Positions 36,438-46,986 of a stretch of DNA of 64,000 bases are shown here, piece by piece. Source of the DNA: Micromonospora citrea (GTDB lineage: Bacteria > Actinomycetota > Actinomycetes > Mycobacteriales > Micromonosporaceae); contig NZ_FMHZ01000002.1 in NCBI RefSeq assembly GCF_900090315.1, positions 5,364,501 to 5,428,500 on the forward strand. The letters are read 5' to 3'. The notes under the pieces are model-generated. The model worked only from the letters and a program-made list of their open reading frames with translations, was not told the origin of the DNA and searched no databases. Each line of letters begins with the position of its first letter. The first letter of the stretch is position 1. The position numbers were made by a program, and so were the translations under genes.

Positions 36438-37585
36438 CCGACCCGCTGGGGGTCGTCGGGCCCCGCTACGGCGACGGCAGCCTCGCCGACGTCCTGCCCA
36501 GCGCGCTGGCCGTGCTCGGCGTGCCCGGCGCCGCCGACCCGCTCGGGCTGGGCCCCGCGCTGGCCGGGGTGCGTCGGGTCGCGGTGCTGCTCGTCGACGG
36601 CCTCGGCTGGCACCAGATCCCGACCGCCGCGCCGCACGCGCCGACCCTGGCGGGCCTCGCCGCGGCCGTCGGCCGGCCGCTGACCTCCGGTTTCCCGTCC
36701 ACCACGCCGACCAGTCTGGTGACGCTGGGCACCGGTGCCGCGCCCGGGGCGCACGGCGTGCTCGGCTTCACCGTGCGGGTGCCCGGTACCGACCGGGTGC
36801 TCAACCACGTCGAGTGGGCGGCCGAGCCGGAGCCGTTGCGCTGGCAGCCCGTCCGCACCCAGCTCGAACGGGCCCGGGCGGCCGGGGTCGCCGTGACGGT
36901 GGTCAGCCGGCCCGAGTTCGGCGGCAGCGGGCTGACGGTGGCCGCCAACCGGGGCGGCGACTACCGGGGCGCGGCCGGTGTCGACGCGCTCGCCGCGCGG
37001 ATGCTGACCGCCCTGGCCGCCGGGCCGGGGCCCACCCTGGTCTCCGGCTACCACCCCGACCTGGACCGGCACGGCCACCTCACCGGCGTCGACTCGGCGC
37101 CCTGGCGGCTCGCCGCGGCCGAGGTGGACCGGCTGCTCACCCGGCTCGTCGACGGGCTGCCGTCCGACGCCGCCCTGCTGGTGACGGCCGACCACGGGCA
37201 GCTCGACGTGCCGGCCGGGCACCGCGTCGACCTGGACACCGACCCCCGGCTGCGCGCCGGGGTGGCCGTGGTCGCAGGGGAGCCCCGGGTCCGCTACCTG
37301 CACGTCACGCCCGGCGCCCGGGACGACGTGGTGGCCGCCTGGTCGGCGGTGCTCGGCCCCGCGGCCCGCGTCCGCACCCGGGAGGAGGTGGTGGCCTCGG
37401 GCTGGTTCGGCCCGGTGCCCGAGGAGCACCTGGCCCGCATCGGCGACGTCGTGGTGATCTGCAACGGCACGTACGCGGTGACCGCCTCCCGGTCCGAGCC
37501 GCCGACGGTCTCCCGGCTGGTCGCCTACCACGGGGCGGACACGGCCGCCGAGATGACCATTCCGCTGCTGGTCGTCCGGGGCTGA
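36434..37585 (+). CDS. Alkaline-phosphatase-superfamily phosphodiesterase (nucleotide pyrophosphatase type)
   Basis: The 383-residue protein has the metal-binding residues of type I phosphodiesterases: VLLVDGLGWHQI (Asp), FPSTTPTSLVTLGTG (Thr nucleophile in STTPTS), GYHPDLDRHGH (Asp and His) and VTADHGQLDVP (Asp-His). Relatives cut nucleotide pyrophosphates or phospholipid headgroups. No signal peptide is seen, so it is probably cytoplasmic. The GTG at 36434 overlaps the methyltransferase stop. Confidence 0.85.
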   Translation: MTDPLGVVGPRYGDGSLADVLPSALAVLGVPGAADPLGLGPALAGVRRVAVLLVDGLGWHQIPTAAPHAPTLAGLAAAVGRPLTSGFPSTTPTSLVTLGTGAAPGAHGVLGFTVRVPGTDRVLNHVEWAAEPEPLRWQPVRTQLERARAAGVAVTVVSRPEFGGSGLTVAANRGGDYRGAAGVDALAARMLTALAAGPGPTLVSGYHPDLDRHGHLTGVDSAPWRLAAAEVDRLLTRLVDGLPSDAALLVTADHGQLDVPAGHRVDLDTDPRLRAGVAVVAGEPRVRYLHVTPGARDDVVAAWSAVLGPAARVRTREEVVASGWFGPVPEEHLARIGDVVVICNGTYAVTASRSEPPTVSRLVAYHGADTAAEMTIPLLVVRG

Positions 37586-37648
37586 ACGGCCGGCGTCCGT
37601 CCGGTCGCGACGTACGGCCCACCGTCGGTCCCGGGCCTCCGGGCGCCG

Positions 37649-38221
37649 TCACCGCCCGTGGCCGGTGAGCCCCTCGACCGCCAGCACGAGGTCGTCGGCG
37701 GAGGGCGCGGACGTGGGGTCGAGCAGCAACTGGAGCATCGCGCCGTTGATCAGCGCCAGGGCGAGCGAGCCGTAGCGGCGCGCCTGCTCCGCCGACACCT
37801 CCGTCGGCGCGACGTCGAGCGTCAGCGCGGCCAGGTCCCGCCGGCTGGCGACGTACCCGGCCGCGAGCTGGGCACGCACCTCGGGCGCGAACTCCGCCTG
37901 GGCGTACGCCTGCACGCTCGCCACCAGCACGGCGCGCTGCTCGTGCGCCGCCTCGAACACGCCCTGCAGGAACCGGCGCAGGCGGTCCAGCGGCGCGCCG
38001 CCGGGCTCGGCCACGACGGCGGCGCCGATCGCGTCCCCCCACGCGTCGAAGATCTCCAGGACAGCGGCGTTGAGCAGGGCCTCCTTGCTGCCGAAGTGGT
38101 AGCCGATGGAGCCTAGGTGGGCGCCGGCCGCCGCCACGATGTCGCGGGCCGTGGTGTGGGCGTAGCCCTTCTCCGCCAGGCACCGCTTCGCCCCCGTCAG
38201 CAGGTCCTCTCGCTGTCCCAT
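37649..38221 (-). CDS. TetR-family repressor of the divergent MFS exporter
   Basis: The 190-residue protein has the TetR helix-turn-helix (RDIVAAAGAHLGSIGYHFGSK EALLN, residues about 27-50) and a ligand domain (AEFAPEVRAQLAAGYV). It is divergent from the MFS exporter, with three 13-bp repeats in between, the usual layout of a drug-sensing repressor. TACACT lies 6 nt upstream of the ATG, so it is leaderless and the repeats cover both promoters. Confidence 0.9.
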   Translation of the reverse strand: MGQREDLLTGAKRCLAEKGYAHTTARDIVAAAGAHLGSIGYHFGSKEALLNAAVLEIFDAWGDAIGAAVVAEPGGAPLDRLRRFLQGVFEAAHEQRAVLVASVQAYAQAEFAPEVRAQLAAGYVASRRDLAALTLDVAPTEVSAEQARRYGSLALALINGAMLQLLLDPTSAPSADDLVLAVEGLTGHGR

Positions 38222-38251
38222 GGCGACAGTGTAGCCACGCTCTTGAACATC

Positions 38252-38290
38252 CGTATTGTACGAGCGTCTTGTACATACGTCTTGTACGCC
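38252..38290. promoter_or_regulatory. Three 13-bp direct repeats between tetR and the MFS gene
   Basis: CGTATTGTAC (38252), CGTCTTGTAC (38265) and CGTCTTGTAC (38278) repeat every 13 bp, followed by GCCTGTACAG over the MFS -10 (TACAGT at 38293). Periodicity and location point to the TetR operator. Confidence 0.65.
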
Positions 38291-38305
38291 TGTACAGTCC
38301 CCGCC

Positions 38306-39844
38306 GTGACCATCTCCGTTTCCCACCGTGCCGGCGGGCGCGAGTGGCTCGGCCTCGCCGCCCTCGTCATCCCCGCCCTCCTCGCGTCCATGGACCTCTC
38401 CGTCCTGTTCATGGCCGCGCCCTGGATCAGCGCCGAACTCGAACCGAGCACCGGCCAGTACCTGTGGATCATGGACATCTACGGCTTCGTGATGGCCGGC
38501 CTGCTCGTGACGATGGGCAGCCTCGGCGACCGCGTCGGACGCCGCCGGCTCCTGCTCGTCGGCGCCGTAGCGTTCGGCGCGGCATCCCTCCTGGCCGCGT
38601 TCGCCACCACCCCGGAGCAGCTCATCGCCGCCCGGGCCCTGCTCGGCCTGGGCGGGGCGACCCTGGCGCCGTCGACCCTCTCCCTCATCCGCGGCATGTT
38701 CGTCGACGACAACCAGCGGCGTACCGCGGTCGGGATCTGGACGGCCGGCTTCACCGGCGGCATCGCGATCGGCCCCATCGTCGGCGGCTTCCTGCTGGAG
38801 CGCTTCTGGTGGGGCTCGGTGTTCGTCATCAACGTCCCCGTCATGCTCCTGCTGCTCGCCGTCGGGCCGTTCCTGCTGCCCGAGTCGAAGGACCCGGCCC
38901 CGGGCCGGTTCGACCCGCTCAGCTCCGTGCTCTCCCTCGGCGCCGTCCTGCCGGCCATCTACGCCGTCAAGCACCTCGCCGAGGAGGGCCCGAACGCGTC
39001 GTCGCTGGTGGCCCTCCTCGTCGGCCTGGCCGTCGGCGCCCTCTTCGTGCGCCGGCAGCGCCGTGCCGAGCACCCGATGATCGACGTGCGGCTCTTCTCG
39101 AGGAGCTCCTTCTCCGCCGCCATCGGCGCGAACACGGCGATCGCCTTCGCCAGCGCGGGCATGGGCCTGCTCGCGGTCACGTTCATGCAGACGGTGCTCG
39201 GCCTGAGTCCGTTCGACGCCGCGCTCTGGATGCTCCCGACCATCCTGGGCAGCGTCGTCGGCGTCGCCGTCGCGTCCGCGCTCGCGCCGCGCGTCCGCCC
39301 CGGGATCCTCGTCGCGGCGGGACTCGCCGCCGCCGCCACCGGATTCCTGCTGGTCAGCACCATGCGGGCCGACGCGCCGGTCTGGTGGCTGATCGCCAGC
39401 TACGGGCTGCTCACCCTCGGCGTCGGGATGACCAGCACCCTGGCGACATCACTCGTGCTCACCACGGCCCCGCCCGAGCGGGCGGGGGCCGCCTCGGCGA
39501 TCTCCGAGACGAGCACCGAGTTCGGCGGCGCCCTCGGCATCGCCGTGCTGGGCAGCATCTCCGCGGGCATCTACCGCTCGGAGATGGCGGCCGAGGCGCC
39601 GGCCGGGCTCGACGACGAGCTCGCCCACACCGCGACCGACACCATCGGCGGCGCCCTCGCCGTGGCCGGCCAGGCCCCGGCCGAGGTGGCGGGCCTGCTG
39701 CTCGACCGGGCGTTCGCCGCCTTCACCGACGGCTTCACGGTCACCGCCGTCGTCGGCGCGGCCATCCTGCTCGGCGGGGCGCTCGCCAGCGCCGTCGCCC
39801 TGCGACGCGTGCCGCCGGGTGAGCCGCCCGCCGAGCGAGCCTGA
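38306..39844 (+). CDS. MFS multidrug exporter, DHA2 (EmrB/QacA) family
   Basis: The 512-residue protein has 14 predicted helices and the DHA2 motifs LLASMDLSVLFMAAPWI, TMGSLGDRVGRRRLLL and GIAIGPIVGGFLLERFWW. Such pumps expel drugs or cations using proton exchange. The GTG at 38306 follows TACAGT by 7 nt. Control by the adjacent TetR is inferred from the repeats. Confidence 0.9.
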   Translation: MTISVSHRAGGREWLGLAALVIPALLASMDLSVLFMAAPWISAELEPSTGQYLWIMDIYGFVMAGLLVTMGSLGDRVGRRRLLLVGAVAFGAASLLAAFATTPEQLIAARALLGLGGATLAPSTLSLIRGMFVDDNQRRTAVGIWTAGFTGGIAIGPIVGGFLLERFWWGSVFVINVPVMLLLLAVGPFLLPESKDPAPGRFDPLSSVLSLGAVLPAIYAVKHLAEEGPNASSLVALLVGLAVGALFVRRQRRAEHPMIDVRLFSRSSFSAAIGANTAIAFASAGMGLLAVTFMQTVLGLSPFDAALWMLPTILGSVVGVAVASALAPRVRPGILVAAGLAAAATGFLLVSTMRADAPVWWLIASYGLLTLGVGMTSTLATSLVLTTAPPERAGAASAISETSTEFGGALGIAVLGSISAGIYRSEMAAEAPAGLDDELAHTATDTIGGALAVAGQAPAEVAGLLLDRAFAAFTDGFTVTAVVGAAILLGGALASAVALRRVPPGEPPAERA

Positions 39845-39918
39845 CGACCTGGGCCGCCGCACCGCGTCCGTCCGGGCGGGTGCGGCGGCCTGTCGGGGGT
39901 GGCGGCTAGCCTGCGGGG

Positions 39919-41178
39919 ATGGGCCGCAGCCAGTCGTTGCCCCGGGGCGGCGATCCCCGGTTCGGGCCGGACGCCGACGACACCGGCTGCCCGATCCTGC
40001 ACGTCGACATGGACGCGTTCTTCGCCTCGGTCGAGGTCCGTCGGCGGCCGGAGCTGCGCGGCCGGGCCGTCGTCGTCGGCGGGGTCGGGCCGCGCGGCGT
40101 GGTCAGCTCCGCCAGCTACGAGGCCCGGCGCTACGGCGTCCGCAGCGCCATGCCCACCGCGCGGGCCCGGGCGCTCTGCCCGCACGCGGTCTACCTCCCG
40201 CCGGACTTCGCGCAATACTCGGCGGCCTCCCAGGCGGTAATGCGGATCTTCCGGGACGTCACCCCGCTGGTCGAGCCGCTCTCGCTCGACGAGGCGTTCC
40301 TCGACGTGGCCGGCGCCAGACGGCTCTTCGGCCCCCCGGCCGCCATCGCCCGGCACATCCGCGAGCGGGTCGCCGCGGAGCAGGGGCTGACCTGTTCGGT
40401 CGGGGTCGGGCCGAGCAAGTTCGTGGCCAAGCTCGGGTCGACGCGCGCCAAGCCCGACGGTCTGCTCGTCGTGCCGGCCGCCCGGGTGCTCGACTTCCTG
40501 CACCCGCTGCCGGTGTCGGCGCTGTGGGGGGTGGGGGAGCGCTCCGCCGAGACGCTGCGCCGGCTCGGCCTGGCCACCATCGGCGACCTGGCCGAGGCGC
40601 CGGTCGGCATGCTGCGCAAGGCGCTCGGCGAGGCCTCCGCCGCCCACCTGCACGAGCTGGCCTGGGGGCGGGACCCGCGCCGGGTGAGCCCCGAGCAGGT
40701 GGAGAAGTCGATCGGCGCGGAGGTGACCTTCGACGCCGACGTGGCCGACCCGCTGGAGATCCGCCGGGCGCTGCTCGCCCTCTCCGAGAAGGTGGGCGTC
40801 CGGCTGCGCCGGGCCGGGCAGGTCGGGCGTACGGTGTCGCTGAAGGTGCGGCTGGCCGACTTCCGCACCGTGAACCGGTCGCGCACGGCGGGCGCGCCGA
40901 CCGACGTCGCCCGGGAGATCTTCGACACGGTCTGGGCGCTCTACACCGCCCTCGATCCGGGAGAGCGCGTCCGTCTGGTCGGCGTACGCGTCGAGGGCCT
41001 CGCCGCGGCGCGGGAGACCCCCCGTCAGCTCGCTCTCGGCGCGCCCGAGCGGGGTTGGCGCGAGGCGGAAGCCGCCGCCGACGCCGCGGCTGCCCGTTTC
41101 GGGCGGTCCGTCATAGGTCCGGCCAGTCTGCTCGGGGCCCGGAACGGGCGACGAAATGAAAATCCACCCCGGCCGTAG
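39919..41178 (+). CDS. dinB: DNA polymerase IV (Y-family translesion polymerase)
   Basis: The 419-residue enzyme has the catalytic acids in ILHVDMDAFFASVEV and PLSLDEAFLDVAG, the steric-gate FFAS, SASYEARRYGVRSAMP, and the helix-hairpin-helix ALWGVGERSAETLRRLG. Unlike ImuB in this window, all metal ligands are present. TAGCCT is 6 nt before the ATG (leaderless), and no LexA box was seen, so it may not be SOS-induced. Confidence 0.94.
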   Translation: MGRSQSLPRGGDPRFGPDADDTGCPILHVDMDAFFASVEVRRRPELRGRAVVVGGVGPRGVVSSASYEARRYGVRSAMPTARARALCPHAVYLPPDFAQYSAASQAVMRIFRDVTPLVEPLSLDEAFLDVAGARRLFGPPAAIARHIRERVAAEQGLTCSVGVGPSKFVAKLGSTRAKPDGLLVVPAARVLDFLHPLPVSALWGVGERSAETLRRLGLATIGDLAEAPVGMLRKALGEASAAHLHELAWGRDPRRVSPEQVEKSIGAEVTFDADVADPLEIRRALLALSEKVGVRLRRAGQVGRTVSLKVRLADFRTVNRSRTAGAPTDVAREIFDTVWALYTALDPGERVRLVGVRVEGLAAARETPRQLALGAPERGWREAEAAADAAAARFGRSVIGPASLLGARNGRRNENPPRP

Positions 41179-41293
41179 GTCGTCCCGCTTTCCGACGCGC
41201 GAGGGCCCTCGTAGACTTGCGGGTAAGCAGCCGGTTGGCTGCCACGGTCTGTCGGCCCGCCCGGGCCGACCCACGTGACCGGGGAGGAGTGCC

Positions 41294-41692
41294 GTGCCGC
41301 TCTCGGAGCACGAGCAGCGGCTGTTCGAGCAGATCGAGCGGTCGCTTGCCGAGGACCCCAAATTCGCCTCGGCCGTGCGCGCCAGCGATCCGCGTTTCCA
41401 CGCGCGGCGTCGCCTGCTCGTCGCCGCCGGCGTGATCATCGCTGGGCTGGCCCTGTTGGTCTACGGCGCGGTGATCAAGACTCCGCCGCTGGCAGTGGCG
41501 GGTTTTGTCGTCATGCTGGCCTCGGCCGCGTTCGCGGTGCAGTCGCACCGCCGGGCGCAGTCACCCGACCTGCACGTCGTGGGAGGGACGACGAGCCGTC
41601 GCCGCCCCCGTGGCGGTCGGGCAGGTCGCCGGCCCTCGATCCTCGACCGGATGGAGGACCGGTGGCGGCAGCGCCCGGAGGGGCACCGCTGA
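41294..41692 (+). CDS. DUF3040 membrane protein
   Basis: The 132-residue protein opens with the DUF3040 signature MPLSEHEQRLFEQIERSLAE, followed by FASAVR. Two membrane helices follow (VAAGVIIAGLALLVYGAV and LAVAGFVVMLASAAFAVQ) and a basic tail. DUF3040 proteins are common in actinobacteria, near dinB and the dcw cluster, with no known function. Confidence 0.85.
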   Translation: MPLSEHEQRLFEQIERSLAEDPKFASAVRASDPRFHARRRLLVAAGVIIAGLALLVYGAVIKTPPLAVAGFVVMLASAAFAVQSHRRAQSPDLHVVGGTTSRRRPRGGRAGRRPSILDRMEDRWRQRPEGHR

Positions 41693-41808
41693 CCCCGCCG
41701 CGCCGCTGAGGCGGATCGTGCCGCCGCGACGACGAACCGCGTCGCCGGAACTCTCCGGCGACCCCTGACGTTTCCGCGCGCCCTCGGGCGCGCCTCACCG
41801 CTTCGTCA

Positions 41809-41843
41809 CGACAGGAGCGCGCGGCTTCCGCGCGCTCCTGTCG
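41809..41843 (+). terminator. Stem-loop terminator after the DUF3040 gene
   Basis: CGACAGGAGCGCGCGG pairs with CCGCGCGCTCCTGTCG (16 bp) around a 3-nt loop. It lies 116 bp after the stop. Confidence 0.65.
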
Positions 41844-42050
41844 CGTCACACGGCTCCGGACTCGCGCCGCCGCCTCCCCGCGCGCTCCCGCGGGCGCTCG
41901 CGGGCGGGGTGGGGCGGCCGGCGTGCTGCTCACCGCGACGCGGCATCACCCGCGCTCCTGCCATGTCCCACGGGCTCCGGACTCGCGCCGCCGCGTCCCG
42001 CGCGCTCCCGCCGTTCCACAGGCTCCGGGTACGCGCCGCGAGACGCCCCG
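41831..42050. repeat. 50-bp GC-rich repeat, three copies, in the 41693-42145 gap
   Basis: Units at 41831-41880, 41951-42000 and 42001-42050 share CGCGCTCCTG or CCCG, then GGCTCCGGACTCGCGCCGCC or variants. The first copy overlaps the right arm of the terminator stem. No gene was supported in this 450-bp gap. Confidence 0.7.
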
Positions 42051-42088
42051 CGACGGGCGCGTGACGGAGGGGGCCGGGGGTGACGAAA

Positions 42089-42126
42089 GCGGGCCGGGAG
42101 CGGCGAGGTCGCCACTCCCGGCCCGC
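42089..42126 (-). terminator. Stem-loop terminator of the transglutaminase operon
   Basis: GCGGGCCGGGAG pairs with CTCCCGGCCCGC, and after one mismatch GGCGA pairs with TCGCC around a 2-nt tip. It lies 20 bp downstream of the stop on the reverse strand. Confidence 0.7.
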
Positions 42127-42145
42127 GCGGCCGTCCCGTCCTGGG

Positions 42146-44614
42146 TCAGCGGGCCATGCGGTTGGTGAGCAGACGGCGCGGGTTCCAGCGCATCAGCCGC
42201 GAGCGGCTCCGGCCACGCGCGGCCAGCAGCCGGGTCGACGCGTCGGTCGCGGCGTTCCGCCAGCTCAGCAGCACCGACGGCGGCAGCGCCGCCGCCATCA
42301 GGCGGGTCCGCCGGCCGGCCCCCGCGGCGAGGGCCCCCCGGACGGCGCGCAGGGCCGGCAGGAGCTCCTCGCCGGTGAGCGGGTCGCGAGCGTAGCGGGC
42401 GCGTTCCTCGGCGCGGCCGAGCAGCCGTACGGCCGTGGTCGCCTCGGCGTCGGTGGTCAGCGCCTCCCGCGACAGCCGGTCGGCGGTGGCCCGGGGCGTC
42501 TCCGTCCGGTCCACCCGCACCCGGTAGTCCACCAGTGTGTCGAGCAGCTCGTCCCAGGCGGCGTGCGCGTCCGCCCGGGCCCGGTCGGCGTCGGCCAGGA
42601 CCACCATGCGCCGCCCGTCGGCGGGCGCGTCGTCGGCCGCCCCGGCGCGTACGGCCGCCGGGGCCGGCGCCGCCGCACCGCTGCGCCGCCGGCGCAGGGC
42701 CAGCCGGCGCAGCGCCGGCAGGGCGAGCAGGGCCAGCAGGAGCAGCACCGCGCCGGCGACGTACCAGGGCCAGACCGGGGCCTGCTCGACCGGGGCCTGC
42801 CCGGCGATGGCGAGACCGGAGTCGGGGTCCTCCTCGGGCCCCTCCGGGCCAGCCGGGCCGGCCGACGGGTCGACCGCACCGGCGGGGGCCGACGGGCCGG
42901 GGGCCGGCGCGTCGTCCTCCCGTGCGTCGACGTCGGGCGCCCACGCCGACCGGGTCGAGCCCTGCACGCCGTACGCCGGGGTCGCGTCGAACGGCACCCA
43001 GCCGACCTTGTCGAAGTAGACCTCCGTCCAGGCGTGCAGGTTCCGGTTGGTCAGCGTGTAGGTGCCGCCGCTGGAGTTGCTGCCGTTGGTGAACCCGAAC
43101 GCCACCCGGGCCGGGATCCCGGCGGCCCGCACCAGCCACGTCATCGCGGCGGCGTACTGCTGGCAGAAGCCGACCTTGTTGTTGAGGAAGTCGACGATCT
43201 CCTGCCCGCTGGTGCCGCCCTTGGTGCTGAACGAGTAGGTGAAGCCGTTGTCGGCGGAGAAGTAGTCGTAGATGCCGCGCACCTTGTCGTACTCGGTGTT
43301 CTTGCCCGCCACCAGGGTGCGGACCAGCTCCTCCACCTCGGGGATCGGCGGCGGCGCGGGATGGTTGCGCCGCGCCGCGTGGTCCGACGGCAACGGTCGC
43401 GCCTGCCGCAGGAGCGTCGGGGTGTACGACGAGCGCACGTACTCGAACGAGTAGCGCTTGCCGCGGGAGTCGTCCCGGTTGGAGAAGACCACCTGGAGGT
43501 TCGGGTCGTACGACCAGGCGCCGTTGAGGCCCTCCGCGCGCACCGGCTGGCTGTAGACCGGCAGCAGCGGCATGGTCAGGTTCTTCGTGACCTCGACCGT
43601 GGCCCGGTACGTCCGCTGCTCGACGCCCCCGCCGGTCGGCGCCGGCAGGTTCTGCACCGAGCGCCCGGTGGGGTTGCCCACGTCGAAGCCGCTCGACTTG
43701 AGCTCGTCGGCGACGCCGAAGCGCAGGTAGAACGGGCTGGACTCGTTGGTGGTGACCTTGACCAGGTCGGTGACCTCGGACTGGTTGAGCTGCCCGCTCA
43801 GTGCCGCGAACAGGTCGATCCGGCCCGGGGCGCCGCCCTGCCCGGGCCGCCCGTTGCCGTTGCCGTTGCCGGACCCGTTGGCGAGGGTGTCGAGCAGCCC
43901 GCCGGTCATCCCCGGCACGGCCAACGGCAGCACCACGGCCAGCGCCACGCCCACCACCGCGAGGCGCCGGCCGGCGGCGGCCAGCGGCGAGGCCTCCCAG
44001 ACGTCGACGTCGCGGCCGTCGCCGGTGAACCGCCGGCCGAAGCGGCGTACCCGGTCGACGTTGTCGGTCACCAGCAGCCAGAGGTAGCCGGCGGCGCCGA
44101 CGACGAACGGCACCGCCGGGACGCTGTCGACGTAGACGGCGACCGGCACGGAGTAGATGGCGAGCATCGGCAGGCCGGCCAGCGCCGGTCGGCGCAGCCC
44201 GACGGCGAGCACGTCGACGACCACCGCCACCGCGCCGATCCCGAGCACGGTGACGAAGAGCAGCGGGTCGGTGTCGGGCACCTTCACGCCGTAGGAGCGC
44301 ATGTCCTCCAGCGACCCGCTGAGCAGCTCGCCGAAGTGGGCGAAGGTCGACGGGGTGGGCACGACGGCGAGCAGTTCGGCGCCGCCGGGGAAGAGCCAGG
44401 TCAGGGCCAGCGTCAGGCCGGCGAGCATGGCGAGCGCCTGCCCCCACAGCGGCACCCGGGCCAGCCGGGCGAGGGCGGCCACGGCCGCGACCACGGCCAC
44501 GGCGATGGTGGCCTCGATCAGCCACGTCCAGCGTTCGAAGATGGCCGACAGCGGCGCCGCGGCGAGCAGCGTCGCCGCGGCGGCCACGAAGCCCAGGTTC
44601 CGGTGGGCGATCAT
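42146..44614 (-). CDS. Membrane transglutaminase-like protein (DUF3488/TgpA family)
   Basis: The 822-residue protein has a block of about six N-terminal helices, an external transglutaminase domain with catalytic Cys in NNKVGFCQQYAAAMTW, His in HAWTEVYFD and Asp in PFDATPAY, and a further helix (WPWYVAGAVLLLLALL) before a cytoplasmic tail. TgpA-type proteins are linked to wall or surface modification, though the acceptor is unknown. It is the last gene of the MoxR-DUF58 operon and overlaps no neighbour. Confidence 0.88.
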   Translation of the reverse strand: MIAHRNLGFVAAAATLLAAAPLSAIFERWTWLIEATIAVAVVAAVAALARLARVPLWGQALAMLAGLTLALTWLFPGGAELLAVVPTPSTFAHFGELLSGSLEDMRSYGVKVPDTDPLLFVTVLGIGAVAVVVDVLAVGLRRPALAGLPMLAIYSVPVAVYVDSVPAVPFVVGAAGYLWLLVTDNVDRVRRFGRRFTGDGRDVDVWEASPLAAAGRRLAVVGVALAVVLPLAVPGMTGGLLDTLANGSGNGNGNGRPGQGGAPGRIDLFAALSGQLNQSEVTDLVKVTTNESSPFYLRFGVADELKSSGFDVGNPTGRSVQNLPAPTGGGVEQRTYRATVEVTKNLTMPLLPVYSQPVRAEGLNGAWSYDPNLQVVFSNRDDSRGKRYSFEYVRSSYTPTLLRQARPLPSDHAARRNHPAPPPIPEVEELVRTLVAGKNTEYDKVRGIYDYFSADNGFTYSFSTKGGTSGQEIVDFLNNKVGFCQQYAAAMTWLVRAAGIPARVAFGFTNGSNSSGGTYTLTNRNLHAWTEVYFDKVGWVPFDATPAYGVQGSTRSAWAPDVDAREDDAPAPGPSAPAGAVDPSAGPAGPEGPEEDPDSGLAIAGQAPVEQAPVWPWYVAGAVLLLLALLALPALRRLALRRRRSGAAAPAPAAVRAGAADDAPADGRRMVVLADADRARADAHAAWDELLDTLVDYRVRVDRTETPRATADRLSREALTTDAEATTAVRLLGRAEERARYARDPLTGEELLPALRAVRGALAAGAGRRTRLMAAALPPSVLLSWRNAATDASTRLLAARGRSRSRLMRWNPRRLLTNRMAR

Positions 44615-44630
44615 GAGGGGAGCCTTCCGT

Positions 44631-45929
44631 TCATCGCACGCCGCCGGCCACCGTCTCGGCCATCGCCGCCCGCACGGCGAAGCCCTGCGAGCCGCGGGCC
44701 GCCTGCGGCCACAGCGCCGGCAGCCGGGCGCCGTGGTCGACCCCGATCACCCGCCAGCCGCTCTGCAACAGGGCCAGCGCCGCGGCGCCGTGCGCGTGGT
44801 CGGCCTCGGCCCGCGCCTTGTCGGGCAGGTGCAGCCAGGTGGAGCTGTCCAGCAGGAATCCGACGCAGGTCGCGCCGTTGGCCCGCAGCCCGGCCAGCAG
44901 CTCCGCCTCGGCGGTGCTCACCGACCCGAACAGGCCGATGATCAGGCCGCCGTCGGCCCGCTGCCGGACCCGTTGCACCAGGGTGGTCAGCTCGATGTTC
45001 TTGTCGAGCCGGACCTCCGCGAGGTGGTCGAGGAGCAGCCCGTCGCCGGTCACCTCGGAGGCGTCGACGTCGGCACCGGAGCCGGTGACCAGGCGCAGCT
45101 TGTAGCCGGCCTGCCGCAGGTGCACGGCGATGCTCGCGGTCGCGGAGACCGCCCACTCGAAGGACGCCGTCGGCCCGTCGCCCCGGTGGCCGTACGCGCG
45201 GGTGTCCAGCACGACGGTCGCCCGGCTCTCCCAGGGCTGCTCCTCCCGGCGCACCATCAGCTCGCCGGTGCGCGCGGTCGACTTCCAGTGCACCCGGCGC
45301 AGGTCGTCGCCCATCCGGTATTCGCGGGTGGCGGCGTCGTCCTCGCCGTGGACCGCGACGGACCGGGCCCGGCTGTCGCCGCTGCCGGCGTACTCGCCCG
45401 GGAGGCGCACCGAGGGCAGCGGGGTGACCTGCGGGATGACGGTCAGGTGGTCGACGCTCGGGAAGGCGCGGCTGAGCTCGCACAGCCCGAACGGGTCGGT
45501 CATCCGGACCACCAGCGGGCCCACCTCGTAGCGCCCGCGCACGTCGGCCCGCACGGTGTAGGCCACGGAGCTGGCCTGGTGGGCGCCGAGCCGCTCCAGC
45601 ACCACCCGAGGGCGGCTGCCCAGCGCGTAGGGCAGCCGGTCCTCCAGCAGCAGGGTGCCGGTGGGCAGCCGGGACATGTTCTGCAGCCGCAGCACCACCC
45701 GGGAACTCGCCCCGACGGGCACCCGGTGCGGGTCCAGCGACCGGTTGCAGGCCAGCTTGTAGCGGCTGCGCCCGACGTAGGCCGCGGCGAGCAGCGGCAG
45801 GACGGCCAGCAGCACGGCGACCCGGAGCAGGTCCTTCTCGCCGAGGATGCCGGCGGAGATCGCGGCCGCGACCGCCGCGGCGAGGAACGATCGGCCGCGG
45901 GTGGTCAGCCCTCGCAGCCCGTCGCGCAC
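44631..45929 (-). CDS. DUF58 membrane protein (vWA-like), partner of MoxR
   Basis: The 432-residue protein has two N-terminal helices (FLAAAVAAAISAGIL, VAVLLAVLPLLAAAYV). The DUF58 core follows, REYRMGDDLRRVHWKSTART, then a vWA-like segment (ATVVLDTR). DUF58 is the constant partner of MoxR ATPases. The GTG at 45929 directly follows the MoxR stop and has GGAGG 7 nt upstream; a GTG at 45974 would extend it into moxR. Confidence 0.88.
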   Translation of the reverse strand: MRDGLRGLTTRGRSFLAAAVAAAISAGILGEKDLLRVAVLLAVLPLLAAAYVGRSRYKLACNRSLDPHRVPVGASSRVVLRLQNMSRLPTGTLLLEDRLPYALGSRPRVVLERLGAHQASSVAYTVRADVRGRYEVGPLVVRMTDPFGLCELSRAFPSVDHLTVIPQVTPLPSVRLPGEYAGSGDSRARSVAVHGEDDAATREYRMGDDLRRVHWKSTARTGELMVRREEQPWESRATVVLDTRAYGHRGDGPTASFEWAVSATASIAVHLRQAGYKLRLVTGSGADVDASEVTGDGLLLDHLAEVRLDKNIELTTLVQRVRQRADGGLIIGLFGSVSTAEAELLAGLRANGATCVGFLLDSSTWLHLPDKARAEADHAHGAAALALLQSGWRVIGVDHGARLPALWPQAARGSQGFAVRAAMAETVAGGVR

Positions 45930-45930
45930 G

Positions 45931-46986
<1,056 letters not shown>

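Noticed and set aside
39901..39918. A LexA box before dinB
   Set aside because: No CGAAC-N4-GTTCG match was found; only a TAGCCT -10 precedes the start.
41693..42145. A gene in the gap between the DUF3040 and transglutaminase genes
   Set aside because: Only repeats and two terminator stems; translations are low-complexity.
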